From an uncultured Lachnospiraceae bacterium (lineage in GTDB: Bacteria > Bacillota_A > Clostridia > Lachnospirales > Lachnospiraceae), in the NCBI GenBank assembly GCA_910585655.1, contig CAJUFW010000053.1, positions 1 to 13,745 of the forward strand: 13,745 bases of DNA, given 5' to 3'. Positions 1-7,516 of this stretch are shown piece by piece (within the stretch, counting starts at the first letter, position 1; each line of letters starts with the position of its first letter). A program made the translations under genes and the position numbers. The notes beneath the pieces were generated by a model. It worked only from the letters and a program-made list of their open reading frames with translations. It was not told where the DNA came from and searched no databases.

Positions 1-173
1 TGTCTTTTGGTCTTTGGCTTCTTTGGTTCGGAATAGTGTGGTGCTGGCGGTCTAGCTATTGCCAAAGCATTTAAGGTACGTTCAGAGCAGGATATTGTTT
101 CCAATCCATCTTCCGCTTTTGCACAGTCTATTCGTAAAACATATCCGTCAAAAGTGGTTATATAAGGGCAAAC
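1..173 (-). other. Unidentified open frame at left edge, no start codon (possible gene remnant)
   Basis: Reading the reverse strand, a frame stays open from 173 to the window edge (57 codons), directly after an in-frame TGA at 174-176. It has no start codon near its beginning. The peptide contains TTFDGYVLRIDCAKAEDGL and ends in a proline/lysine-rich stretch, ALAIARPPAPHYSEPKKPK. Such composition looks protein-like rather than random, so this may be the 3' part of a disrupted gene lying left of the window or the edge of an old mobile element. I do not recognise the family. It sits just downstream of the serine-hydrolase wreck on the same strand. Confidence 0.25.
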
Positions 174-185
174 TCACTTTACTCA

Positions 186-958
186 TCATATAAATTGCTT
201 ACTTATTAGCTCATATCCCCATACGGAAGGCTTTACATCACCCTCGGAGATTAACTTATGGATTGTTTGTTGTTCATATCGCCTTTTAAAACTATCTTTG
301 CCCACGCAGCACAATTCAATATGAATATTCTGATTAACACGAACCAAATACAGTTTTCCGTTTTTTTGCTCAATATGTATCTTACCAGGAAGATATGTTC
401 CTGTATATTTCTCAAGTTCTTCCGGTGATAGAAAAATTTCCTCCGGTCTGTATGAAGCAGGTGCTTGTTTATGGTGCAGGATTGCAGCAATGCCATTTAA
501 CTGGGTGTAGGCAGATACACCAGGCATATCTCCACCATGCGCATACTTAACCGTTTTATCTTCCTTATATCGCTCTAACTCATAGCAATAGTTGTTTTTG
601 TTTTCTGACAGATAAATCTCGTAGGCGTATTCCGATAAAATATTCCTGTTTTATCAAACATAGTATGGTTCATTCCTATTTTCAAAAAAATGTTTTCCTG
701 CAAAAATTCATTGTAAGTCTGCCCTGAAACATATTCAATTATCCATGCGAGCAAATTATAATTTGAATTATTATATTCAAATTCTTTTCCCGGCTTCTTG
801 ATAGGCTCCTTAATAATCCAGTTTCTAAAAAATTGTTCCTTATCATAAGGTTTTCTGTCCTCGTCCACATAAAAATCATCTTCAAAATTGTAATTATTAT
901 GCAGTCCTGATGTGTGTGATAAAAGATGATGAACGGTTATTTCGGAAGGAAGCTGCAT
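186..958 (-). pseudogene. Beta-lactamase-family serine hydrolase (class C/PBP-like), multiply broken
   Basis: Two reverse-strand reading frames together make a decayed serine hydrolase. The upstream part (958 down to 575) has HHLLSHTSGL, the YxN-type motif in FEYNNSNYNLLAW, and the family's IGMNHTMFDKTG. Near 640-645 the homology jumps frame: the continuation NILSEYAYEIYLSENKNN leads to YAHGGDMPGVSAY, the HxG motif, in the frame that ends at 186. That frame then goes abruptly from SAYTQ to a C-terminal domain (LSPEELEKYTGTYLPG, DUF3471-like), so roughly 25-30 residues appear deleted. The N-terminal segment that should carry the catalytic Ser-x-x-Lys is absent, and a stop lies three codons above the first methionine. 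Family members act on peptidoglycan-like or ester substrates, but this copy cannot be active. The region is more AT-rich than the operon to its right. Confidence 0.8.
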
Positions 959-1037
959 GTTTTTTTAAAATGGTTGTTGCAAAAGTATTGTGCTACTTTC
1001 ATATTTCATTTTATTTGTAAAAATACATTCATTTGTC

Positions 1038-1066
1038 TTGCACAATCTTATGCTTTCGTGTAAAAT
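1038..1066 (+). promoter_or_regulatory. Sigma-A-like promoter of the rsmF-led operon
   Basis: TTGCAC (1038-1043) and TAAAAT (1061-1066) are separated by exactly 17 nt. This leaves a leader of about 90 nt before the first gene at 1162. It is the only good promoter seen upstream of the long forward gene run. A 9-bp inverted repeat, TACTTTCAT (994-1002) and ATGAAAGTA (1065-1073), brackets it and could be an operator; that is inference. The region 959-1161 otherwise holds nothing I can name. Confidence 0.6.
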
Positions 1067-1161
1067 GAAAGTAAATTTCTAAACATTTGTTTCGCTGTTC
1101 TATAGATGGAAGGAAAGCATTTTTGATTCATGAGTAATAAGATAATGAAGTAGGAGGAATT

Positions 1162-2598
1162 ATGCTGCCACAGTTATTTGAAGAACGAATGAAGCGGCTT
1201 TTGGGAAGTGAATACCAAGAGTTTTTAAAAGGATATCAGAAGGATTATGTAGCTGGTCTTAGACTGAACCGGCTGAAATTGACGGGGAGAGAGTGGGAAG
1301 CACTTTCTCCCTTTGTACGAAAGCCGATTCCCTGGATTGACAACGGCTATTATATCCCTGCTTCCGGGCAGATGCCCGACGAAAAAGGGATTTCTCCGAC
1401 CAGGCATCCTTATTATTATGCGGGGTTGTATTATATTCAGGAGCCAAGCGCTATGACCCCGGCAAATCTTCTTCCGGTCAGCCCTGGGGATCGGGTGCTG
1501 GATTTGTGCGCGGCACCAGGCGGGAAAAGCACCGAGCTGGCGGCAAAGTTGGCGGGAAAGGGAGTGCTGGTTTCTAATGATATCAGCAGTACAAGAGCAA
1601 AAGCGTTGCTAAAAAATCTGGGAGTATTTGGGGTAAGAAACGCGGTGATTATGAGTGAACCGCCTAATACCCTGACAAAAATATTTCCTGGCTATTTTGA
1701 CCGGATTTTAGTAGACGCCCCTTGTTCCGGAGAAGGAATGTTTCGTAAAGATCCGTCCGTTCAAAAAAACTGGGAACAATATGGCGTCGATTACTACCAC
1801 AAACTGCAAAAGGAAATTGTTTTGGCAGCAGCGCAGATGCTGCGTCCGGGCGGTTTGCTGTTGTATTCGACTTGTACGTTTTCTCCGGAAGAAAACGAAG
1901 GTACGATAGCCTGGCTGCTTTCTAAATGCCCGGAGTTTACGATTGAAGAAATTCCTAACTGCTACGAAGGCTTTGGAGAGGGGAGACCGGATTGGATTTC
2001 CTTGCCGGAATCAGTAAAGGAAAAAGCGGATTCCTTTCGACATTGCGTACGGATTTGGCCGCATCGAATGGAAGGAGAAGGGCATTTTTGCACGCTGTTA
2101 AAAAAGGGAGGAGAGCCTTTAGAGGAGGCTTGGAAGCCAAAGGGATCTGCTTCGTTTCGCCCAGCAAAGCTGGAAGAAGCAGAGCGAGAGTTTTTGCTGC
2201 AGGCAGGATTTGGGGAGGAAGAGCTTGCCCGAATTACTCTGCAGGGAGACAAGTTGTTTTTGCTGCCAGAGGGATTGCCGGATTTGAAAGGGCTGCGGCT
2301 GCTGCGAAACGGTCTTTACTTGGGAGATAGAAAAAAGAATCGTTTTGAGCCAAGCCAGCCGTTGGCGATGGCACTGACAAGGGAACAGGCGCCTAAGTTT
2401 TATAACCTTTCCGTTTCGGATCCTTTTGTCGTGAAATATTTGAAATGTGAAACATTGCTGCTTTCAGAGAGTGGAGAAAAGCAGGAAACAGAAAATGGTC
2501 TGATGATAGTAGGTGTAGACGGATTTCCGCTTGGCTGGGGGAAGAAAAACGGCGATACGATAAAGAACAAATATTTTTCCGGTTGGAGAATGCTATAA
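1162..2598 (+). CDS. RsmF/NOP-family 16S rRNA (cytosine-5) methyltransferase
   Basis: This is a cytosolic SAM-dependent enzyme that methylates C5 of a cytosine in ribosomal RNA (RsmB/RsmF/NOP2 family). The SAM-binding motif LDLCAAPGGKST lies at residues 113-124, followed by an acidic ribose-binding segment (SNDIS, about 138-142). The two family cysteines are present: C188 in VDAPCSGEG (base release) and C238 in STCTF (catalytic nucleophile). A C-terminal half of about 180 residues follows the catalytic domain, as in RsmF/YebU, probably a PUA-like RNA-binding region. At 478 aa it has the RsmF length. The start is supported by AGGAGG at 1152-1157, 4 nt upstream of the ATG. It is the first gene after the promoter at 1038-1066. 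The exact target cytosine cannot be told from the sequence. Confidence 0.9.
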   Translation: MLPQLFEERMKRLLGSEYQEFLKGYQKDYVAGLRLNRLKLTGREWEALSPFVRKPIPWIDNGYYIPASGQMPDEKGISPTRHPYYYAGLYYIQEPSAMTPANLLPVSPGDRVLDLCAAPGGKSTELAAKLAGKGVLVSNDISSTRAKALLKNLGVFGVRNAVIMSEPPNTLTKIFPGYFDRILVDAPCSGEGMFRKDPSVQKNWEQYGVDYYHKLQKEIVLAAAQMLRPGGLLLYSTCTFSPEENEGTIAWLLSKCPEFTIEEIPNCYEGFGEGRPDWISLPESVKEKADSFRHCVRIWPHRMEGEGHFCTLLKKGGEPLEEAWKPKGSASFRPAKLEEAEREFLLQAGFGEEELARITLQGDKLFLLPEGLPDLKGLRLLRNGLYLGDRKKNRFEPSQPLAMALTREQAPKFYNLSVSDPFVVKYLKCETLLLSESGEKQETENGLMIVGVDGFPLGWGKKNGDTIKNKYFSGWRML

Positions 2599-2636
2599 AA
2601 AGAAAATAAAAAAAGAGAAAATAAGGTGGGAAAGTG

Positions 2637-3374
2637 ATGATACGGCTGGACAAATATCTGGCAGATATGGGCATAGGGACGCGGAGCGAAGTAAAGCGGC
2701 TGATCCGACAGGGGCAGGTAAAAGTAGACGGCGTAGTTTGCCGTCTGCCGGAGCAGAAGCTGGAACAGGAGAGCGCAGAGGTTTTGTGCGGCGGGAAACC
2801 GATTGTCTACCAGAAATTTTATTATTATATGTTTCATAAACCGGCTGGGGTGGTGACGGCAAAAGAAGATACCAAAGAAAAAACAGTTATGGATGTTCTT
2901 CGAGAGCAGGGGCTGTCCTGCCCGGCTTTTGCAGAGCTTTCTCCGGCAGGACGTCTGGATAAGGATACGGAAGGACTGCTTCTTATCACAAACGACGGAG
3001 AGCTGATCCACCGGCTGCTTGCTCCGGGACGGCATGTGGAAAAAATCTATTATGCGAGAGTACGGGGAGAAATGACAGAGACAGATAAGAACGCATTTGC
3101 AACCGGAATCGTATGCTCGGATTTTACGGCGCTTCCGGCAGAATTGGAGCTTCTTCGGGTAGAAGGGGGCGAAAGCGAAATACTTCTTCATCTGGAGGAG
3201 GGAAAGTTTCATCAGGTAAAACGGATGGTACAGGCAGTGGGCAAGGAGGTTCTCTATTTAAAACGCCTTTCTATGGGGGCGTTGCGCTTAGACGATGCCT
3301 TACAGCCAGGAGAATGGAGAGAACTGACCAAAGAGGAAAAGGAGGCGTTAGGATGTCAGGAAAAGAAGGGATAA
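2637..3374 (+). CDS. rsuA: RsuA-type 16S rRNA pseudouridine synthase
   Basis: The enzyme isomerises a uridine to pseudouridine in 16S rRNA (RsuA/RluB/E/F family; E. coli RsuA acts on U516). An N-terminal S4 RNA-binding domain (RLDKYLADMGIGTRSEVKRL, residues 2-21) precedes the catalytic domain, which has HKPAGVVTA and the catalytic loop GRLDKDTEGLLL with the nucleophilic Asp at residue 108. A later GKFHQVKRMVQAVGKEV segment is typical of the family. A GTG at 2634 immediately precedes the ATG at 2637; I prefer the ATG because AAGGTGG at 2623-2629 is then 7 nt away. A 38-nt A-rich spacer with no hairpin separates it from the methyltransferase gene. Its 3' end overlaps the next gene by 22 nt. Paralogue naming (RsuA versus RluB) rests on overall resemblance only. 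Confidence 0.87.
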   Translation: MIRLDKYLADMGIGTRSEVKRLIRQGQVKVDGVVCRLPEQKLEQESAEVLCGGKPIVYQKFYYYMFHKPAGVVTAKEDTKEKTVMDVLREQGLSCPAFAELSPAGRLDKDTEGLLLITNDGELIHRLLAPGRHVEKIYYARVRGEMTETDKNAFATGIVCSDFTALPAELELLRVEGGESEILLHLEEGKFHQVKRMVQAVGKEVLYLKRLSMGALRLDDALQPGEWRELTKEEKEALGCQEKKG

Positions 3375-4114
3375 AAGAAGAGCGGACAGGCGAAACAGTA
3401 GAAATGCTGCGGGGAAAAAAGGCAGTGATTTTTGATCTGGACGGGACACTGATTGATTCCATGTGGCTATGGAAGGAAATCGACGTAGAATATTTAGGTC
3501 GTTTTCAAATTCCGTATCCCGAGGATCTGCCGGATGGCATCGGTGGAATGAGTTTTTCGGAAACAGCGGTATTTTTTCAGAACTATTTTCAACTTCCCCG
3601 GACGGTAGAGGAGATTATGGAGGACTGGAATGAAATGGCTCTTTGGAAGTACACCCATGAAATCGCCTTAAAGCCAGGAGCAAAGGAATTTTTACATCAT
3701 TTAAAGGCAGCGGGAATAAAGCTGGGGATTGCTACGAGCAATTCGAGAGGATTGGTAGACGAAGTATTAAAGGCGCAGGATATCTATGAGTTGTTTGATG
3801 TGATTCGGACTGGCTGCGAAGTGGGGAAAGGAAAGCCTGCCCCGGATATTTACCTGTCTGTCGCAAAGGAACTAGGCGTAGCGCCAAAAGACTGTCTGGT
3901 TTTTGAAGATGTTGCGGAAGGAATTCAGGCGGGGAAACATGCAGGGATGACGGTTTGCGCCGTAGAGGACGAATATTCTGCTTATCAAATAGAGGAAAAG
4001 CGTCGTCTTGCCGATTATCTGCTTGCCAGCTTTGATCGTTTGGAGGAAGCGGAAAACTTGCAGGATTTAGGCGGCAAAACAGAGGAAGCGACGGAGGGGT
4101 GTGCGTATGTTTGA
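3353..4114 (+). CDS. HAD-superfamily phosphatase, beta-phosphoglucomutase-like subfamily
   Basis: This is a predicted soluble phosphohydrolase or phosphomutase of the HAD IA group. Motif I is FDLDGTLIDS with the nucleophile D28 and acid/base D30. A helical cap follows (about 38-110), then motif II in LGIATSNS, motif III lysine in GKGKPAPDIY, and motif IV in VFEDVAEGIQAGKHAGM. At 253 aa it is slightly longer than usual because of an N-terminal extension of about 20 residues. I chose the ATG at 3353 because AAGGAGG at 3339-3345 lies 7 nt upstream, inside the rsuA 3' end; ATG 3404 would give a shorter family-like N-terminus but lacks such a site. The overlap with rsuA suggests translational coupling. 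The substrate cannot be told from the motifs; sugar phosphates are common in this subfamily. Confidence 0.85.
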   Translation: MSGKEGIKEERTGETVEMLRGKKAVIFDLDGTLIDSMWLWKEIDVEYLGRFQIPYPEDLPDGIGGMSFSETAVFFQNYFQLPRTVEEIMEDWNEMALWKYTHEIALKPGAKEFLHHLKAAGIKLGIATSNSRGLVDEVLKAQDIYELFDVIRTGCEVGKGKPAPDIYLSVAKELGVAPKDCLVFEDVAEGIQAGKHAGMTVCAVEDEYSAYQIEEKRRLADYLLASFDRLEEAENLQDLGGKTEEATEGCAYV

Positions 4115-4571
4115 GGCTGGTACATTTGAATATGGGCTAAAAACAGGCGATTTACCGGAACAAGAAATCATTAAAATTTTTAAAAAGGCAAACCGGAAAA
4201 TTGCGAAGGAGATATCCGATTCCCGTATACCAAACGGGCTGAATATGAAAAAATATACAGGTCCGTTCGGTCGCTCCACGCCTGACGCAGATCCGCCGGA
4301 ATATGATCATATATATTGGTTTCGTCATAGGGTCAGCAATCTCTTTTTAGAATTGTATCCGAACCGGGAAACGAATGGGCGTATCAAGTTTCCGGATGAG
4401 GAGATCATCTGGAATTTATATGTTTCGTTGCTTCCTGACTATCCGAACAAGATGTCGGATGAGGACCCTATTCAGGAGTTTGGAAGCAGAGTGATGCAGG
4501 AATTATTTCAGACACTTCCCGGCGAAAAGATATTTATTAAGAAATATGCCCCAGGAGAAAATAGACTTTAA
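4107..4571 (+). CDS. Hypothetical protein, unrecognised family (154 aa)
   Basis: I do not recognise this protein. It is a soluble, charged polypeptide with no signal peptide or membrane segment. A lysine-rich helical N-terminus (EIIKIFKKANRKIAKEI) is followed by a proline/aspartate-rich loop (TPDADPPEYDHIYWF) and then helices with aromatic residues. The ATG at 4107 is preferred over GTG 4101 because GGAGGGG at 4093-4099 is 7 nt from it and only 1 nt from the GTG. The start overlaps the HAD gene stop by 8 nt and the stop lies 21 nt before the next gene, so it is almost certainly translated as part of the operon. Base composition matches its neighbours. There are no conserved catalytic motifs that I can point to. 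Confidence 0.75.
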   Translation: MFEAGTFEYGLKTGDLPEQEIIKIFKKANRKIAKEISDSRIPNGLNMKKYTGPFGRSTPDADPPEYDHIYWFRHRVSNLFLELYPNRETNGRIKFPDEEIIWNLYVSLLPDYPNKMSDEDPIQEFGSRVMQELFQTLPGEKIFIKKYAPGENRL

Positions 4572-4592
4572 GAAGGCTGTGAGGTGTTTTAT

Positions 4593-6566
4593 ATGAAACA
4601 GCAATTTTTACCGGTAAATCGAAAAGAGATGGAAGAACGTGGCTGGGAGTCTCCGGATTTTGTATATGTGACGGGAGACGCTTATGTGGATCATCCGTCC
4701 TATGGTCCGGCGATTATCAGTCGGGTATTGGAGAGCCATGGCTATCGGGTATGTATGCTACCGCAGCCGGACTACCGGAATCCGGAGTCGGTACTGGAGT
4801 TTGGCAGACCGCGTTTGGGCTTTTTGGTGTGCGCCGGAAATATGGATACGATGGTCAATCATTATACCGCTGCCAAAAAGAAACGAAATTTTGATTCTTA
4901 TTCGCCGGGCGGGGCGATCGGAAAACGACCGGATCGGGCGACGATTGTTTACTGTGGACTGATTCGCAGGCAGTTCGGAGATATTCCGATTGTGGCAGGA
5001 GGGATCGAAGCCTCTTTGCGGAGACTGGCGCACTATGACTATTGGAGCGACAGTGTAAAAAAGTCGATTCTGCTGGATTCCGGAGCCGATCTGATTTCCT
5101 ATGGGATGGGAGAGCGTTCGATTGTAGAAATCGCGGATGCGCTGGCTTCCGGTCTGCCTGCCCGGGAAATTACGTTTGTCGCCGGAACGGTTTATCGAAC
5201 GACTTCTGTCGAACGGGTATACGACGGCTACCGACTGCCATCGTATGAGGAAATTCGTCAGGATAAGACGTTATTTGCCAAAAGCTTTTATACCCAGTAT
5301 CAGAATACAGATGCCATGACAGCAAAAACCCTGATCGAGCAGTACGGGGCAAAGCAGTTTGTCGTACAGAATCCGCCTTCCCGTTCTTTGACCACAAAGG
5401 AGATGGATGAGGTTTACGCCCTTCCCTATATGCGGGACTATCATCCGATGTACCAAGAGCAGGGCGGAATTCCAGGCTTTGAAGAGTTGAAATTCAGTCT
5501 TACGAGCTGCCGCGGCTGTTTTGGAGGCTGCAGCTTTTGTGCCTTGACCTTCCATCAGGGAAGAACCGTACAGGTACGAAGCCACGAATCGTTGTTAGCA
5601 GAAGCAGAGCAGATGACAAAGGAAGCGGACTTTAAAGGATATATTCATGACGTAGGAGGTCCGACGGCAAACTTTCGACTACCTTCCTGCCAAAAGCAGT
5701 TGACCAAGGGAGTCTGTAAGGATCGGCAATGTCTGTTTCCAAAGCCTTGCCCGAATCTAACCGTGGATCATCGGGACTACCGGCGGTTGCTGCAAAAGCT
5801 CCGGGAACTTCCTGGGGTAAAAAAGGTGTTTATTCGTTCCGGTATCCGATTTGATTATTTGATGGCAGATGAGGATTCTGCGTTTTTAAGGGAACTGTGC
5901 CGCTATCATGTGAGCGGACAGCTAAAGGTAGCGCCGGAGCATATCAGCGACGCCGTACTGGCGCGGATGGGAAAGCCTTCAAACCAGGTCTATACAGCGT
6001 TTTTGAAACGTTATCAGGCTTGCAATAAAAAGATGGGAAAGGAACAATTTGTCGTTCCGTATCTGATGTCCTCTCATCCAGGTTCTACGCTTACGGAAGC
6101 GGTGGAGTTAGCGGAATATTGCAGAGATTTAGGCTATATGCCAGAGCAGGTACAAGATTTTTATCCGACACCTGCCACGCTTTCTACCTGTATGTATTAT
6201 ACGGGGCTGGATCCGAGAACAATGGAACCGGTTTATGTTCCAAAAACACCGCATGAAAAGGCAATGCAGCGGGCGTTGATTCAGTATCGGAACCCGGATA
6301 ATTATGAGCTGGTAAAGGAAGCGCTGGAACGGGCGGGACGTACGGATTTGATTGGATTCGGGAAGCTTTGTTTGATCCCTCCGCGAAAGATCGCCAGACA
6401 GGAAACAGCCAGGCGGAAAACTACCAACCCAAAAGATACCAGACCGAATAAGGAAAAACCTGTAAAAAAGCAAGAAAAAACGAAAGCGATTACCAGAAAA
6501 CGGGAGGCAGTCAGAGGAAAAGAGAACAACAAAAACAGGAGAAAACAGAGACGTAACTTGAAATAG
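4593..6566 (+). CDS. YgiQ-family (UPF0313) radical SAM protein
   Basis: This is a radical SAM enzyme of the YgiQ family, whose substrate is unknown. The [4Fe-4S] site is CFGGCSFC, a CxxxCxxC motif at residues 309-316, preceded by another Cys in SCRGC. An N-terminal B12-binding-like region (DAYVDHPSYGPAIISRVLE, GYRVCMLPQPDY) and the family strings FGDIPIVAGGIEASLRRLAHYDYW and QVQDFYPTPATLSTCMYYTG (DUF3362 region) make the assignment secure. The last 60 or so residues form a disordered, strongly basic Lys/Arg/Asn-rich tail. ATG 4593 is preferred to GTG 4584 because GAGGTG at 4581-4586 is 6 nt upstream of it. At 657 aa it is a typical length. It starts 21 nt after the preceding gene. The surrounding rRNA-modifying enzymes suggest a nucleic-acid or translation link, but that is only context. 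Confidence 0.92.
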   Translation: MKQQFLPVNRKEMEERGWESPDFVYVTGDAYVDHPSYGPAIISRVLESHGYRVCMLPQPDYRNPESVLEFGRPRLGFLVCAGNMDTMVNHYTAAKKKRNFDSYSPGGAIGKRPDRATIVYCGLIRRQFGDIPIVAGGIEASLRRLAHYDYWSDSVKKSILLDSGADLISYGMGERSIVEIADALASGLPAREITFVAGTVYRTTSVERVYDGYRLPSYEEIRQDKTLFAKSFYTQYQNTDAMTAKTLIEQYGAKQFVVQNPPSRSLTTKEMDEVYALPYMRDYHPMYQEQGGIPGFEELKFSLTSCRGCFGGCSFCALTFHQGRTVQVRSHESLLAEAEQMTKEADFKGYIHDVGGPTANFRLPSCQKQLTKGVCKDRQCLFPKPCPNLTVDHRDYRRLLQKLRELPGVKKVFIRSGIRFDYLMADEDSAFLRELCRYHVSGQLKVAPEHISDAVLARMGKPSNQVYTAFLKRYQACNKKMGKEQFVVPYLMSSHPGSTLTEAVELAEYCRDLGYMPEQVQDFYPTPATLSTCMYYTGLDPRTMEPVYVPKTPHEKAMQRALIQYRNPDNYELVKEALERAGRTDLIGFGKLCLIPPRKIARQETARRKTTNPKDTRPNKEKPVKKQEKTKAITRKREAVRGKENNKNRRKQRRNLK

Positions 6567-6583
6567 GAGGCGAAGAAAACAGG

Positions 6584-7441
6584 ATGGACAGAAAAGCAAT
6601 GGCAAAAGAAACGATGGAGATTATGAAACAGGGATACTATGAGCCGGAGGGAACAAGTCTTCCGGAAGGTCGGCAGATTAACATAAAAGAAGCGATGGAA
6701 CAGTCGATTCGACAAAGTATCCTGATTTCTCCGGCAGAGGGAGAACGGCTTTTAAAAGCCTGGCGTTTAGAAGCCTATGAAGAAGGGAGAGCTAACGGTA
6801 GTCAACCGGAAACAAGAGTGAAAAATATCTCTACAGTAGAAGCAATTCGTATTCTGGCTGCAGAGGGAAAGAATGATATCGGGGTATTGAATTTTGCAAG
6901 CGCTAAAAATCCAGGAGGTGGATTTTTAAACGGGGCCAAGGCGCAGGAGGAGAGCCTGGCTGTTTCCAGCACTCTTTATCCTACGCTGATCGCTCATGAG
7001 GAATATTACAGAGAAAACCGCGCCCACCGTTCTATGATGTATCTGGACTATGGGATTTATTCTCCGGAGGTTGTCTTTTTCCGCGACGAGACGTTTCGAT
7101 TAACCGATACGCCTGTCGCCGCTTCTGTGCTGACCCTGCCGGCGGTCAATATGGGTCAGGTGATTCAGAAAGGAGAATCTGTAGAAGAGGCAAAACAGGT
7201 GATGCGCCGGAGAATGAAGTTGGCACTTGCCATCTTTGCAGAACAAAAGGCAAAGCATCTGGTATTGGGCGCCTATGGCTGCGGCGTCTTCCAAAACGAT
7301 CCAAAAGAAATAGCGGGTTGGTGGAACGAGCTTCTGGAGGAAGGAATGGGACAGCATTTTGCTTCGGTGTTTCATGCGGTACTCGATCGCTCCAGAGACG
7401 GCGCTTGTATCAAAGCCTTTCAGGAGCAATCGATCAGATAG
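6584..7441 (+). CDS. TIGR02452-family microbial-type poly(ADP-ribose) glycohydrolase
   Basis: This is a macrodomain-fold enzyme of the microbial-type PARG group (TIGR02452, DUF2263), which in characterised members hydrolyses ADP-ribose polymers or ADP-ribose adducts. The PARG signature GGG-x(6-8)-QEE is intact: GGGFLNGAKAQEE at residues 111-123, with E122/E123 as the predicted catalytic pair. It is preceded by VLNFASAKNPGG and followed by the second ADP-ribose-contacting segment, LGAYGCGVFQNDP (about 228-240). The N-terminal helical region (1-95) is family-like, and 285 aa is the usual length. The start is not certain: AGGAGG at 6565-6570 lies 13 nt before ATG 6584, farther than ideal, and ATG 6599 is even farther. 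It begins 17 nt after ygiQ, so it is co-transcribed with it. Confidence 0.9.
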   Translation: MDRKAMAKETMEIMKQGYYEPEGTSLPEGRQINIKEAMEQSIRQSILISPAEGERLLKAWRLEAYEEGRANGSQPETRVKNISTVEAIRILAAEGKNDIGVLNFASAKNPGGGFLNGAKAQEESLAVSSTLYPTLIAHEEYYRENRAHRSMMYLDYGIYSPEVVFFRDETFRLTDTPVAASVLTLPAVNMGQVIQKGESVEEAKQVMRRRMKLALAIFAEQKAKHLVLGAYGCGVFQNDPKEIAGWWNELLEEGMGQHFASVFHAVLDRSRDGACIKAFQEQSIR

Positions 7442-7480
7442 GAGAGAATTCCCGTCTCTATAGGCGGCGAAAGGAAAGGA

Positions 7481-7516
7481 ATGTTTATGAAACGAAGAAT
7501 GTCTATGAAACGAAAC
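7481..7516 (+). repeat. 18-bp tandem near-duplication over the start codon
   Basis: The units ATGTTTATGAAACGAAGA (7481-7498) and ATGTCTATGAAACGAAAC (7499-7516) are adjacent and match at 15 of 18 positions. They encode MFMKRR and MSMKRN, so the reading frame is kept and the basic N-terminus is doubled. Confidence 0.85.

Noticed and set aside
2400..3212. Long reverse-strand open frame opposite rsuA (270 codons)
   Set aside because: It is a shadow of the rsmF and rsuA coding frames; the peptide is Phe/Ser/Pro-rich low-quality sequence with no motifs, while the forward strand has clear S4 and GRLD motifs.
3113..3352. Upstream extension of the HAD gene to 3113
   Set aside because: The extension is Gly/Arg/Ser-rich out-of-frame rsuA sequence. 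A good ribosome binding site exists for ATG 3353.
6129..6715. Reverse-strand frames opposite the ygiQ 3' end
   Set aside because: They are complements of the Lys/Arg-rich tail and give Phe/Leu/Ser-rich membrane-like peptides by composition only.
7441..7475. Weak hairpin AGAGA...TCTCT after the PARG gene as a terminator
   Set aside because: Only 5 paired bases and no T run; the next gene follows within 39 nt.
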